DNA of 17,994 bases from Bacteroidia bacterium (lineage in GTDB: Bacteria > Bacteroidota > Bacteroidia > Bacteroidales > Azobacteroidaceae): positions 1 through 17,994 of the forward strand of contig BNWW01000044.1 of assembly GCA_025999115.1 (NCBI GenBank), in the 5' to 3' direction. A program made the position numbers and the translations under genes. The number at the start of each line of letters is the position of its first letter. Positions within the stretch are counted from its first letter, which is position 1. The notes beneath the pieces are model-generated. The model ran no database searches, was not told the origin of the DNA, and saw only the letters and a program-made list of their open reading frames with translations. Shown piece by piece: positions 6,250-14,969 of the stretch.

Positions 6250-7635
6250 TTAGTGTGCAGAATTTTGTAACGCTTTCATCACATCCAAAGCTAACTTTTC
6301 AGCCGCTTCAGCCGTCGACGCTTCAGTATAAATGCGAACAATCGGCTCGGTATTCGATTTTCGGAAATGAACCCAACTGTCGGGAAAATCCACTTTCACG
6401 CCATCAATATCGTTAATGGGATAAGCGGCATATTTTTGTTTGATGGATTCCAACAAAGCATCCACATCGGTGTCGGGCGTTAAATCCAGCCGTTGTTTCG
6501 CCATGAAATAAGTAGGATAACCGGCGCGTAATTCATCGGTTGTTTTGCCCGATTTGGCTAATTGAGTCAAAAACAATCCAATACCCACCAACGCATCCCG
6601 TCCGTAATGCGATTCGGGATAGATTATGCCACCGTTGCCTTCGCCGCCGATAACGGCATTTACGGTTTTCATTTTTTCCACGACATTCACTTCTCCCACA
6701 GCCGCAGCCGTGTACGTTTTTTCGTATTTTTCGGTAACATCGCGCAAAGCCCGCGTCGAACTCAAATTGGAAACCGTGTTTCCGGGAGTGTGCGACAAAA
6801 CATAATCGGCCACCGACACCAAAGTATATTCTTCGCCAAACATATCGCCGTTTTCGGTAACAATCGCCAAACGATCGACGTCCGGATCGACTACAAAACC
6901 CACATCCGCTTTTTGCGTTTTCATCACGCCGGCTATCTCGGTCAAGTGTTGCGGCAATGGTTCGGGATTGTGTGCAAAAACGCCGGTTGGCTCCGTATTT
7001 ATTTCGATTATATGTTGAACACCCAATTGTTTTAATAATTCCGGCAAAACTATTCCGCCCACCGAATTAACCGTATCAATGGCCACCGTAAAACCGGCTT
7101 TCCGAATGGCGTCCGTGTCCACCAATTTCAGATTTAAAACGTGATCGATGTGTTTTTGCGTATAGGAATCGTCGGTTTTTATTTTTCCCAAAACATCTAC
7201 TTCGGCAAATGTAAAAGATTCTTTTTCAGCAATTTGCAAAATTTCGTTTCCTTCGGCGGCATTCAAAAATTCACCTTTTTCGTTCAATAATTTCAGGGCG
7301 TTCCATTGTTTAGGATTGTGCGAAGCTGTGAGAATGATTCCGCCGGCCGCTTTTTCCATCGTAACAGCCAATTCGGTGGTCGGCGTAGTAGCCAAACCGA
7401 TGTCGGTTACATCAAACCCCATTCCGATTAATGTTCCGGTAACTATTTGGCGCACCATTTCGCCCGAAATACGCGCATCCCGTCCCACAACAATGATATT
7501 GGAAACCGGATTTTTCGACCGGATAAAAGTGGCGTAAGCCGCCGTAAATTTTACAACATCTAATGGAGAAAGGCCTTCGCCCGCCTTGCCGCCAATGGTT
7601 CCGCGTATGCCGGAAATAGATTTAATTAATGACAT
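6250..7635 (-). CDS. glmM: Phosphoglucosamine mutase
   Basis: This alpha-D-phosphohexomutase (461 residues) converts glucosamine-6-phosphate to glucosamine-1-phosphate, a cytoplasmic step toward UDP-GlcNAc for peptidoglycan and lipopolysaccharide. All four active-site loops are present: TASHNP at 103-108 with the phosphorylated Ser105, the metal loop DPDVDR at 250-255, the sugar loop GEGNGG at 331-336, and the phosphate loop RKSNTEP at 425-431. The start MSLIKSISGIRGTIGG carries the conserved N-terminal SGIRG. Length is normal. The sugar loop differs from the GEQSGH of proteobacterial GlmM, so a phosphomannomutase or phosphoglucomutase activity cannot be excluded from sequence alone. The gene follows the DUF4827 lipoprotein by 21 bp and appears to be the last gene of the recQ operon. 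Confidence 0.88.
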   Translation of the reverse strand: MSLIKSISGIRGTIGGKAGEGLSPLDVVKFTAAYATFIRSKNPVSNIIVVGRDARISGEMVRQIVTGTLIGMGFDVTDIGLATTPTTELAVTMEKAAGGIILTASHNPKQWNALKLLNEKGEFLNAAEGNEILQIAEKESFTFAEVDVLGKIKTDDSYTQKHIDHVLNLKLVDTDAIRKAGFTVAIDTVNSVGGIVLPELLKQLGVQHIIEINTEPTGVFAHNPEPLPQHLTEIAGVMKTQKADVGFVVDPDVDRLAIVTENGDMFGEEYTLVSVADYVLSHTPGNTVSNLSSTRALRDVTEKYEKTYTAAAVGEVNVVEKMKTVNAVIGGEGNGGIIYPESHYGRDALVGIGLFLTQLAKSGKTTDELRAGYPTYFMAKQRLDLTPDTDVDALLESIKQKYAAYPINDIDGVKVDFPDSWVHFRKSNTEPIVRIYTEASTAEAAEKLALDVMKALQNSAH

Positions 7636-7656
7636 CAGATAATAAATAAAAATGAA

Positions 7657-8253
7657 TTAATAGAAATTTTTGTATTCCAATTTTTTGTAGAAAACGGGAC
7701 GAAAAGCACTATTATCGGTTGAATTGCCCGAAATAGAAGGAATGATTAAATCAACAATCGCTCCTTTACCCACTGCTCCCTCAAAATCAGGACTTAAAGG
7801 AATCGCCCAACCGACACAAGGCAAGCCCGAACCGTCTTCGGAATAACTCAATGAATTACCGTAAGAAAAATGTAAGGGTCCGCGCGATACATTATTGAAC
7901 GAAATGGCGGTTGTATCGCCGGCAATATACGATTTAACATAATACAAGGAGTTGAATCGCACTTGCACTTCATCCACCCACGGACTGACTTTCCGCGCCG
8001 TATCGCCTTTGTCTACCACATGTATATACACGTATGTACTTCCCGATGTTTTGTAATACAGCAACGAATCTTTTTCAAAAGCCTCAAAACCCGGCCACGA
8101 TTCGGTTACTTTCAATTGCTTGTTTTGAATGAATCGTTCGATGGCCTGCTGTTCCTCTCGTAAATATTCTTGCATACTTTTTTGATCGTCGCAAGCTCCA
8201 AAGGCAATGGTCAAAGCGATGACCACTCCCAAAAACAGAATCATTTTTTTCAT
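7657..8253 (-). CDS. DUF4827-type lipoprotein
   Basis: The 198-residue protein has a type II signal peptide: MKKMILFLGVVIALTIAFGAC, with the lipobox FGAC and lipidated Cys21. The mature protein starts with acidic residues (DDQKSMQ). A helical segment (QEYLREEQQAIERFI) is followed by a beta-rich domain with YVYIHVVDKGDTA and a GWAIPLSP segment. The latter loosely resembles an FKBP-type prolyl isomerase fold, without enough signature residues to claim activity. I assign it to the Bacteroidetes DUF4827 family. Its ATG overlaps the stop of the DHH phosphoesterase gene (ATGA, 8250-8253), implying translational coupling, and glmM follows by 21 bp. The position between nucleic-acid and cell-wall precursor genes does not settle its role. 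Confidence 0.8.
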   Translation of the reverse strand: MKKMILFLGVVIALTIAFGACDDQKSMQEYLREEQQAIERFIQNKQLKVTESWPGFEAFEKDSLLYYKTSGSTYVYIHVVDKGDTARKVSPWVDEVQVRFNSLYYVKSYIAGDTTAISFNNVSRGPLHFSYGNSLSYSEDGSGLPCVGWAIPLSPDFEGAVGKGAIVDLIIPSISGNSTDNSAFRPVFYKKLEYKNFY

Positions 8254-9296
8254 ATTTCATTTATTTTTATATTCGACAATAATCCGGAATAATCCGGTAA
8301 ACGCGCTTCAAACAAAGCGACGGCTTCGTTTAATGTTCCGTAAGATTCGCCGCCGGCCGCATTCAAATGGCCGCCGCCACCGTAAACTTCGGATGCAAAA
8401 CGGTTGGCCGGAAACGTTCCCCGCGAACGGAACGACATTTTAATCATATTTTCTTCTTCCCGGATAAAAACGGAAAAAACGATTCCGTCGATACTCAACG
8501 GCATATTCACAAAACCTTCGGTATCGCCGCGCCGCCATTGGAAACGTTCTTCTTCCTCGCGAGAAAGAACAATCAAAGCGGTGTGCTGTTCGGGAAAAAT
8601 TTTCATTTTTTCGTACAGAACATAACCTTGCAAACGCAAACGATTCTCGGTATAATGATTATTTACTTTGCTGTAAATCAAATCTTTATCAATTCCTAAC
8701 TCTAACAATTCGCTGATGATGTAATAAATATGCGGATCGTTGGAATTGTAGGTAAAGCCTCCGGTGTCGGTCATCATACCGGTATAAATACATTCGGCGC
8801 ACGAACGATTGATATCGTCGAACATTCCCATCCGGCAGATAAAACGGAAAATTAATTCGCCGGTAGAAGAAATTTCGGGATGCGAAATAGTCAAATCGCA
8901 GAAATCGTCCGGTCCGGGATGATGGTCAATGAGGATTTTCTTGGCTGTAGCTTTTTCCACCAAGGGAGCCACTGCGCCGATTCGTTTCAAAGCATTGAAA
9001 TCGAGGCAAAAAAGCAGTTCGGCCGACAAAATCGCCTCTTCGGCCAATCCGGCTTTCCATTCATGTACAATAATTTCTTTTACGCCGGGCATCCATTTCA
9101 AAAATCCGGGAAAATTATTCGGCACAATCACATTCACTCCTTTTCCTATTTCCGACAAGAAATGATAGAGCGCCAACGACGATCCCACAGCATCTCCATC
9201 GGGCGAAACATGCGTTACAATCGCAATTTTATTGTATTTTTCAACCAGTTTTTTTGCCTGTTGAATTTGCTGTTCGGGTATAATTTTATTTAGCAT
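8250..9296 (-). CDS. nrnA: DHH family phosphoesterase, NrnA-like (oligoribonuclease / pAp phosphatase)
   Basis: This 348-residue cytoplasmic protein has the DHH-DHHA1 layout of NrnA. Motif I is VTHVSPDGDAVGS at about residues 28-40. Next come CLDFNALKRIG, the name-giving DHH in ILIDHHPGPDD, TDTGGF, and the C-terminal DHHA1 glycine loop GGGGHLNAAGG at about 307-317. The family hydrolyses short RNA oligomers (nanoRNA) and, in many members, 3'-phosphoadenosine-5'-phosphate, using two Mn ions held by the Asp/His motifs. All metal ligands are visible. It lies 9 bp after recQ and overlaps the DUF4827 gene by 4 bp, so it is an internal operon gene. The distinction from cyclic dinucleotide hydrolases (GdpP type) rests on the absence of transmembrane, PAS and GGDEF parts. 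Confidence 0.88.
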   Translation of the reverse strand: MLNKIIPEQQIQQAKKLVEKYNKIAIVTHVSPDGDAVGSSLALYHFLSEIGKGVNVIVPNNFPGFLKWMPGVKEIIVHEWKAGLAEEAILSAELLFCLDFNALKRIGAVAPLVEKATAKKILIDHHPGPDDFCDLTISHPEISSTGELIFRFICRMGMFDDINRSCAECIYTGMMTDTGGFTYNSNDPHIYYIISELLELGIDKDLIYSKVNNHYTENRLRLQGYVLYEKMKIFPEQHTALIVLSREEEERFQWRRGDTEGFVNMPLSIDGIVFSVFIREEENMIKMSFRSRGTFPANRFASEVYGGGGHLNAAGGESYGTLNEAVALFEARLPDYSGLLSNIKINEI

Positions 9297-9305
9297 ATTA
9301 AAAAT

Positions 9306-11492
9306 TTAGTTCGCCATTTCCGAAAGGAATTTGACTCGCACCAAACGAATTTCTTCTTCAGTATAATCGCCGCCGAGTTCTTCAATGGCTGCTTCCAATT
9401 CATCGGTTTCCGATTCCTTAAAATAAAGGTAAATGTCTTCGATGTGTTCCTCATCCATCACTTCATAGAGGAAATAGTCGATATTAATTTTCGTACCGGA
9501 ATAAACGATGGCTTCAATTTCGTCCAATAACTCGTTAAATTCCAAACCTTTGGTTAGCGCAATATCGTCTAAGGCCACTTTGCGATCGATGCTCTGCACG
9601 ATAAAGACTTTCATTTTCGATTTATTGGCCACTGTGCGCACGCGCAAATCTTCAGGACGTTCGATTTCGTTTTCAACCACGTGGCGTTTGATGACATCTA
9701 CAAATTCCTGACCGTAGCGTTTAGCTTTTCCGGCGCCCACGCCCGGTATGTTTTGCAATTCGTCGATCGTAATCGGGTAAGTGGTCGCCATGGCTTCCAG
9801 GGAAGGATCTTGGAAAATCACATAAGGCGGCACTTCCAATCGTTTGGCGACTTTTTTCCGCAAATCTTTCATGATCGAATACAATACCGGATCCACCGCA
9901 CACGAACCACCGCCACGCGAAGGCGTTTCTTCCACGTTATCGTCTTCCTCAAAATCATTGTCTTTCGTGATTTTGAACGAAACCGGATTTTTCAAATACT
10001 TTTTCCCTTCGGACGTCAGTTTCAAAAGGCCGTAATTTTCAATGTCTTTGTCCAAATAACCGGCAATCATGGCTTGACGGATCACCGCGCTCCACGTGCG
10101 TTCGTCTTCGCTTTTACCGGTGCCGAACACTTCCAGATTATCATGTTCATACGACAAGACTTCGGAGGTTTCTTTTCCTTGCAGAATGTTGATAATATGA
10201 TCTGCTTTAAACTTATCTTTCAGGATTTCAACGGTTTCCAGAACCGATATTAGTAATTCTTTTGCTTCCACTTGTTTTCTTGGATTTAAACAATTATCAC
10301 AATTTCCACAGTTATCTTCGTGATATTCTTCGCCAAAGTAATGCAGTAATACTTTTCGCCGGCAAACGGATGTTTCGGCATAGGCTTTGGTTTCTTCCAA
10401 AAGTTGTCTGCCTATCTCCTGTTCGGAAACCGGTTTTCCCTGCATGAATTTTTCTAATTTTTGCAAGTCTTTGTGTAAATAAAAGACGATGCATTTGCCT
10501 TCTCCTCCATCTCGTCCGGCGCGACCTGTTTCCTGATAATAGCCTTCCAGACTTTTGGGAATATCATAGTGAATCACGTAACGCACATCGGGTTTATCAA
10601 TACCCATCCCGAATGCAATTGTGGCGACGATGACGTCCACTTCTTCCATCAAAAATTTATCTTGATTGGAGGAACGAAGGTGCGATTCCATTCCTGCATG
10701 ATAAGGCAAAGCATTGATGCCGTTGGCTTGCAGAATTTCGGAGATATCTTCTACTTTTTTACGCGACAAGCAGTAGATAATCCCCGATTTACCTTCGTTG
10801 GCTTTGATGTATTTTACGATTTCGCGATCGATGTCCTTGTCTTTCGGACGAACTTCGTAATACAAATTGGTGCGATTAAACGACGATTTGAAAACCAAAG
10901 CATCCATCATGCCCAAATTCTTCTGGATGTCGTGTTGCACTTTTGGGGTGGCCGTAGCCGTGAGCGCAATCAGCGGCCTTCGAGCTATTTCATTGATAAT
11001 AGGACGAATACGACGATATTCGGGACGAAAATCGTGTCCCCATTCCGAAATACAATGCGCTTCATCGACCGCATAAAACGATACGGGAACTTGCCGTAAA
11101 AACTCAATGTTTTCTTCTTTAGTCAGCGATTCGGGAGCGACATAGAGCAACTTGGTTCTGCCTTGCAGGATATCGTCTTTTACTTTGTCGATGGCCGTTC
11201 TATTCAACGACGAATTGATAAAGTGCGCCACGCCATTGTCTTCACTGAAATTGCGCATCGCATCCACCTGATTTTTCATCAAGGCAATCAACGGGGAAAT
11301 AATAATGGCGGTTCCTTCCATCAACAAAGCAGGCAATTGATAACACAATGATTTTCCGCCTCCGGTGGGCATCAACACAAAAGTATCTCGCCCGTCCAAG
11401 ACGTTTCGAATCACGGCTTCTTGATTTCCTTTAAATGAACCGAATCCAAAGTGTTTCTTCAGCGCTTCCGTTAAAAAATCTTCTTTTGTCAT
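9306..11492 (-). CDS. recQ: ATP-dependent DNA helicase RecQ
   Basis: The 728-residue enzyme is a 3'-to-5' superfamily 2 helicase acting in recombination and fork repair. Helicase motifs run in order: Walker A TGGGKSLCYQLPAL (GGGKS at 44-48), DEAH at 143-146 within DEAHCISEWGHDFRPEYRRI, TATATP, then motifs V-VI ATIAFGMGIDKPDVR and QETGRAGRDG. A four-Cys zinc site follows (C in ETSVCRRK, then NCGNCDNC), then a winged-helix RQC region and an HRDC domain around residues 540-615 (IPGVGAGKAKRYG). The last 90 or so residues are an acidic helical extension ending EEEIRLVRVKFLSEMAN, usual for Bacteroidetes RecQ. It is the first gene of a four-gene operon with nrnA-like, DUF4827 and glmM. A promoter is visible at 11524-11556. 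Confidence 0.96.
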   Translation of the reverse strand: MTKEDFLTEALKKHFGFGSFKGNQEAVIRNVLDGRDTFVLMPTGGGKSLCYQLPALLMEGTAIIISPLIALMKNQVDAMRNFSEDNGVAHFINSSLNRTAIDKVKDDILQGRTKLLYVAPESLTKEENIEFLRQVPVSFYAVDEAHCISEWGHDFRPEYRRIRPIINEIARRPLIALTATATPKVQHDIQKNLGMMDALVFKSSFNRTNLYYEVRPKDKDIDREIVKYIKANEGKSGIIYCLSRKKVEDISEILQANGINALPYHAGMESHLRSSNQDKFLMEEVDVIVATIAFGMGIDKPDVRYVIHYDIPKSLEGYYQETGRAGRDGGEGKCIVFYLHKDLQKLEKFMQGKPVSEQEIGRQLLEETKAYAETSVCRRKVLLHYFGEEYHEDNCGNCDNCLNPRKQVEAKELLISVLETVEILKDKFKADHIINILQGKETSEVLSYEHDNLEVFGTGKSEDERTWSAVIRQAMIAGYLDKDIENYGLLKLTSEGKKYLKNPVSFKITKDNDFEEDDNVEETPSRGGGSCAVDPVLYSIMKDLRKKVAKRLEVPPYVIFQDPSLEAMATTYPITIDELQNIPGVGAGKAKRYGQEFVDVIKRHVVENEIERPEDLRVRTVANKSKMKVFIVQSIDRKVALDDIALTKGLEFNELLDEIEAIVYSGTKINIDYFLYEVMDEEHIEDIYLYFKESETDELEAAIEELGGDYTEEEIRLVRVKFLSEMAN

Positions 11493-11523
11493 TTATTTTT
11501 GAGATAGTCAATCTTCGTTATGG

Positions 11524-11556
11524 CAAAGGTATATTATTGTATTGAAATAATGCAAA
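11524..11556 (-). promoter_or_regulatory. Bacteroidetes-type promoter for the recQ operon
   Basis: On the minus strand TTTG (11553-11556), 21 bp, TACCTTTG (11524-11531). Predicted transcription start is near 11517, about 25 nt before the recQ ATG. An A/T-only palindrome (11566-11584) lies just upstream and may act as an A-tract or as a weak end for clpX transcription. Confidence 0.7.
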
Positions 11557-11610
11557 TAATTTCAGATTTTTTTTCAAAAAAAATAGAATCACCTGTTATA
11601 AATGAATTTT

Positions 11611-12837
11611 TTAACACGCTGTTTGCCGATATTCGACCTTTTCCACTCGTTCTTTGGCATAATCCAATGTAATATGCAACTCTTTCTGACCGGTTGAAGG
11701 AATTTCAAACATCGCATCTATCATTATATCTTCCGTAATCGAACGCAGTCCGCGCGCACCCAATTTAAATTCGATTGCCTTATCTACAATGTATTCCAAA
11801 ACATCTTCATCGAAACGGAGTTGTACGTTATCCATTTCAAATAATTTGATGTATTGTTTGGTAATCGAATTTTTGGGTTCGGTCAGAATATTGCGTAAAG
11901 TTACTCTGTCCAAGGGTTTTAAATAGGTTAGAATCGGTAAACGGCCGATGATTTCGGGAATTAATCCGAACGATTTCAAATCTTGCGGAGCGATGTATTG
12001 TAAGAGATTCATGCGGTCGATTTTCTTGTTATCGCGACTTGCATTGTATCCAACCACTTGTGTATTCAATCGTTGTGCAATTTTTTTATCAATGCCGTCG
12101 AATGCGCCACCGCAGATAAACAAAATGTCTTTGGTATTTACGGCAATCATCTGTTGTTCGGGATGTTTGCGACCGCCTTGGGGTGGAACATTCACGACCG
12201 AGCCTTCCAACAATTTCAGCAAACCTTGTTGTACGCCTTCGCCGCTCACGTCGCGGGTAATGGACGGATTGTCGCCTTTGCGTGCTATTTTGTCGATTTC
12301 GTCGATAAACACAATGCCGCGTTCGGCCGCTTTTACGTCGTAATTAGCCACTTGCAACAAACGAGTCAATAAACTTTCAACGTCTTCGCCCACGTAACCG
12401 GCTTCCGTTAAAACAGTTGCATCGACAATCGTAAACGGAACTTTCAGCATCCGGGCGATGGTGCGCGCCAGAAGCGTTTTACCTGTTCCGGTAGAACCGA
12501 CCAGAATAATGTTGGATTTTTCGATTTCCACATCGTCTTTCGTATCTTTTTGCGACAAACGTTTGTAGTGATTATAAACGGCCACCGAAAGATAGCGTTT
12601 GGCATCGTCTTGCCCAATCACGTATTGATCCAAAAACGCTTTGATTTCTTTGGGACGGGGTGTTTCTTTATCGATCGAAAATTTTTCTTTCTGCGGCTGA
12701 ATGGCTTCCTGAATGATTTTGTAGGCCTGTGTGGCGCATTCATCGCAGATAAAACCGTTTTCACCTGTCAATAACATATTGACGCGCGTTTCGGGACGAC
12801 CGCAAAAACTGCAGTGTTTAGAGGCTAATTTTGCCAT
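11611..12837 (-). CDS. clpX: ATP-dependent Clp protease ATP-binding subunit ClpX
   Basis: ClpX (408 residues) is the AAA+ unfoldase that feeds substrates into ClpP. I place the start at ATG 12835-12837 (MAKLASKHC), which shares one base with the clpP stop (TAATG). A longer frame reaching 13146 is only clpP read out of frame. The N-terminal zinc domain has Cys9, Cys12, Cys31 and Cys34. The AAA+ core has Walker A GSTGTGKT (114-121), pore loop GYVG (147-150), Walker B IVFIDE (175-180) and RKH (223-225). The sensor 2 region is GARGLRS. The ClpP-docking tripeptide appears as VGY (262-264) instead of the IGF of E. coli. It is the last gene of tig-clpP-clpX. It stops 118 bp before recQ, with no strong GC-rich terminator. 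Confidence 0.96.
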   Translation of the reverse strand: MAKLASKHCSFCGRPETRVNMLLTGENGFICDECATQAYKIIQEAIQPQKEKFSIDKETPRPKEIKAFLDQYVIGQDDAKRYLSVAVYNHYKRLSQKDTKDDVEIEKSNIILVGSTGTGKTLLARTIARMLKVPFTIVDATVLTEAGYVGEDVESLLTRLLQVANYDVKAAERGIVFIDEIDKIARKGDNPSITRDVSGEGVQQGLLKLLEGSVVNVPPQGGRKHPEQQMIAVNTKDILFICGGAFDGIDKKIAQRLNTQVVGYNASRDNKKIDRMNLLQYIAPQDLKSFGLIPEIIGRLPILTYLKPLDRVTLRNILTEPKNSITKQYIKLFEMDNVQLRFDEDVLEYIVDKAIEFKLGARGLRSITEDIMIDAMFEIPSTGQKELHITLDYAKERVEKVEYRQTAC

Positions 12838-13502
12838 TATTTTTTCGTCAAAATTTGATCCACCATACCATATTGGAGCGCTTCTTCGGAAGTCATCCAG
12901 AAATCGCGATCGCCGTCCTGCAACACTTTTTCGTAAGGCTGGCCGGTATGGTCGGCAATAATGGTATAAATTTCTTGTTTCACTTTCAGAATTTCGCGAG
13001 CGGTAATTTCGATGTCGGAAGCTTGTCCCTGCGCACCGCCCAAGGGTTGATGAATCATCACGCGCGAATGTTTCAGCGCTTGACGTTTGCCTTTGGTGCC
13101 AGCCACAAGCAAAACAGCGGCCATGGAAGCGGCCATTCCGGTGCAAATCGTGGCTACATCGCTCGAAATAAATTGCATGGTGTCGTAAATTCCATATCCG
13201 GCATACACCGAACCTCCCGGCGAATTGATGTAAATCGAAATATCCTTTCCCGGATCGGACGAATCCAAGTAAAGCAATTGCGCTTGAATTACATTGGCCG
13301 CATAATCATCGACTTGCGTTCCCAAAAAGATGATGCGATCGACCATCAAACGGGAAAAAACATCCATTTGCGCTACATTCAATTGACGTTCTTCGATAAT
13401 CGTCGGCGAAATGTAATTACTGGTAATGGTGGCGTATTTATCCAATGCGTTGCCGCTCATTCCCAGATGTTTAACGGCATAATTTCTGAAATCGTTGTTC
13501 AT
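12837..13502 (-). CDS. clpP: ATP-dependent Clp protease proteolytic subunit ClpP
   Basis: This 221-residue serine peptidase forms the tetradecameric chamber that degrades proteins unfolded by ClpX. The catalytic Ser126 lies in [10 protein letters not shown] and His151 in [12 protein letters not shown]. The catalytic Asp lies within DGDRDFWMT (196-204). The SPGGSVYAG strand that lines the substrate channel is intact. About 25-30 extra N-terminal residues relative to the mature enzyme fit a short propeptide. The gene sits between tig and clpX as in most bacteria. It has no strong promoter of its own in the 54-bp gap to tig, which instead holds a small hairpin (13525-13538), and it is joined to clpX by a one-base TAATG overlap. 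Confidence 0.96.
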   Translation of the reverse strand: MNNDFRNYAVKHLGMSGNALDKYATITSNYISPTIIEERQLNVAQMDVFSRLMVDRIIFLGTQVDDYAANVIQAQLLYLDSSDPGKDISIYINSPGGSVYAGYGIYDTMQFISSDVATICTGMAASMAAVLLVAGTKGKRQALKHSRVMIHQPLGGAQGQASDIEITAREILKVKQEIYTIIADHTGQPYEKVLQDGDRDFWMTSEEALQYGMVDQILTKK

Positions 13503-13524
13503 ATTGTTATTTTTTATCCCCCAA

Positions 13525-13538
13525 CCCTCTGAAGAGGG
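13525..13538. repeat. Small hairpin in the tig-clpP gap (CCCTC-TGAA-GAGGG), resembling a dispersed intergenic repeat
   Basis: A perfect 5-bp stem with a 4-nt loop sits in the context CCCCCAACCCTCTGAAGAGGGCT (13519-13540, shown in part). It is not followed by a U-run on the minus strand, so it is a poor terminator. The C-rich lead plus GAA-centred hairpin resembles short palindromic repeats scattered in intergenic DNA of many Bacteroidetes. It may tune the ratio of tig to clpP expression by stabilising or pausing the transcript. Confidence 0.45.
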
Positions 13539-13556
13539 CTGAAGATCCTATCGTAT

Positions 13557-14894
13557 TTATTGTTCAAATAATTTTTGAAATTCTTCAATTGTTACTTCCT
13601 TATTTTTTAAAGTAGCCTGTTGTTTCAATACATCAATTAATTTATTTTCGACAACCAGATTGATCAAATTTTGTACATTCTTTTCTTTATTCATCATTTC
13701 CTGTACATAATTTTGCAACAGATGTTCGGGAGCATTCGCCATTCCGTATTGAGCAAATTGGGCGCGCGCCGTAACATAAGCTTGTTGCTCTACATCTTCT
13801 TTTTCGATTTTTATATCGTTGTCTTTCAACAATTTATCTTTAATCAATTGGAATTTCAAATCGTCCAGAATTTTCGGATAATCTTCTTCAACCGATTCGG
13901 GCGTGCGTTTTTCGCCGGAAGCCACCAACCAACGTTTCAAAAATTCGTCGGGGAATTGAATGTCTTTGGCTTTGTTTTCCAAAGCTTGTTTGGCATCGAT
14001 GAGGAATTTGTAATCGCTTTCGGGCGCCATTTGTTGGGCGATATTTTCTTTTATTTTTGTAATGAAAGCTTCTTCGGAAGTTACGGTACCGGGTTCATAG
14101 ATTTTGTCATACAATTCCGGATTTAATTCGGCTTCTTTGTAACGGGTTATTTCGGTAATCGCAAAAGTAAAATCACCTTGATGTGCACCTACTTCTTCCT
14201 TTTTAATTTTGAGGAAAGAAGCCAATTCCGATTCGTGTCCTTCATAAGCCTTGTAGGGATTAAAAGAGATGATATCGTCTTTTTTCGCGCCGGTAAATTT
14301 GGATTTTTCCGCTTCATCCTTCATAAAAGAAGGCATCAAAACGGCGTCTTCCACCGTGAGCTCGCCATCGGCTTCGGTCAGCAAACCTTTGACTATATCT
14401 TTAGCTTCGACCGTTTCGGCCGTTTCATATACGCCATAATTGGCTTTAAAACTATTGATTTGTTTTTCGACCATTTCGTCCGCAACTTGAATCGTGTAAT
14501 ACGTCAATTTGTCGGATTTTGTCAATTTGACATCCATTTCGGGCGCCAAAGCTACATCAAAAGTAAATTCGTAATTTTCCTGAGTATCGAAATTGAGCGG
14601 TTCTTGAGGTTCTTGCGAAGGTAGCGGTTCGCCCAAGACATTCAATTGGCTGTCTTTGATATAATCATATAATTGGTCCGAAACTAATTTATTGATTTCG
14701 TCCACTAAAACCGATTTTCCATACATCGCCTGAATGCGTGATTTAGGGGCGTAACCCTTGCGAAAACCGTCGAGAACGATCGTTTTACAAATGTTGTTAA
14801 TTGCTTTTTCTACTTTGGGTTGATAATCTTCTTTTGCTACGGCCACAGTAATCGTAGCGTTTACAGCGTCGATGTTTTTTAATGTAATATTCAT
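13557..14894 (-). CDS. tig: Trigger factor (ribosome-associated chaperone)
   Basis: Trigger factor (445 residues) binds the large ribosomal subunit near the exit tunnel and shields nascent chains. I place the start at ATG 14894 (MNITLKNIDAVNATI), because the promoter -7 box lies inside the longer possible frame that begins at 14960. The ribosome-binding signature GFRKGYAP is at 43-50, in the N-terminal domain (about 1-115). A diverged FKBP-like prolyl isomerase region follows (about 150-235, VKGLLTEADGE, then DIISFNPYKAY). The C-terminal helical substrate-binding arms include FLKRWL. It is the first gene of tig-clpP-clpX, linking folding and degradation. The isomerase domain looks weakly conserved, as is common in this phylum. 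Confidence 0.92.
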   Translation of the reverse strand: MNITLKNIDAVNATITVAVAKEDYQPKVEKAINNICKTIVLDGFRKGYAPKSRIQAMYGKSVLVDEINKLVSDQLYDYIKDSQLNVLGEPLPSQEPQEPLNFDTQENYEFTFDVALAPEMDVKLTKSDKLTYYTIQVADEMVEKQINSFKANYGVYETAETVEAKDIVKGLLTEADGELTVEDAVLMPSFMKDEAEKSKFTGAKKDDIISFNPYKAYEGHESELASFLKIKKEEVGAHQGDFTFAITEITRYKEAELNPELYDKIYEPGTVTSEEAFITKIKENIAQQMAPESDYKFLIDAKQALENKAKDIQFPDEFLKRWLVASGEKRTPESVEEDYPKILDDLKFQLIKDKLLKDNDIKIEKEDVEQQAYVTARAQFAQYGMANAPEHLLQNYVQEMMNKEKNVQNLINLVVENKLIDVLKQQATLKNKEVTIEEFQKLFEQ

Positions 14895-14937
14895 TTGTTT
14901 ATAATAATTATTTTGCCTTTTTCGTTTTTTAAGCGCG

Positions 14938-14969
14938 CAAAGGTAATCGTATTTATCCAAAATATCAAA
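14938..14969 (-). promoter_or_regulatory. Bacteroidetes-type promoter for tig-clpP-clpX
   Basis: On the minus strand TTTG (14966-14969), 20 bp, TACCTTTG (14938-14945). This is the best-spaced example in the window. It overlaps the last codons of the upstream solute-binding gene. Predicted transcription start is near 14931, giving a leader of about 37 nt and supporting the short tig start. Confidence 0.75.

Noticed and set aside
9681..10253. Long plus-strand frame (190 codons) opposite recQ
   Set aside because: It is an antisense shadow of the RecQ RQC/HRDC region, with low-complexity Phe/Arg-rich product.
11566..11584. A/T-only palindrome as clpX terminator
   Set aside because: Nine A-U pairs around a single central base cannot form a stable RNA hairpin; it is better regarded as an A-tract.
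12838..13146. N-terminal extension of the clpX frame to 13146
   Set aside because: These codons are clpP read out of frame. Real ClpX begins at MAKLASKHC (12837) with the zinc domain, coupled to the clpP stop.
12831..13532. Long plus-strand frame (233 codons) opposite clpP
   Set aside because: It is an antisense shadow produced by codon bias. It has no recognisable protein features, while clpP is certain.
14895..14960. 22-residue N-terminal extension of trigger factor
   Set aside because: The promoter -7 box (14938-14945) lies inside it, and trigger factors begin with the MNITLKN-type strand.
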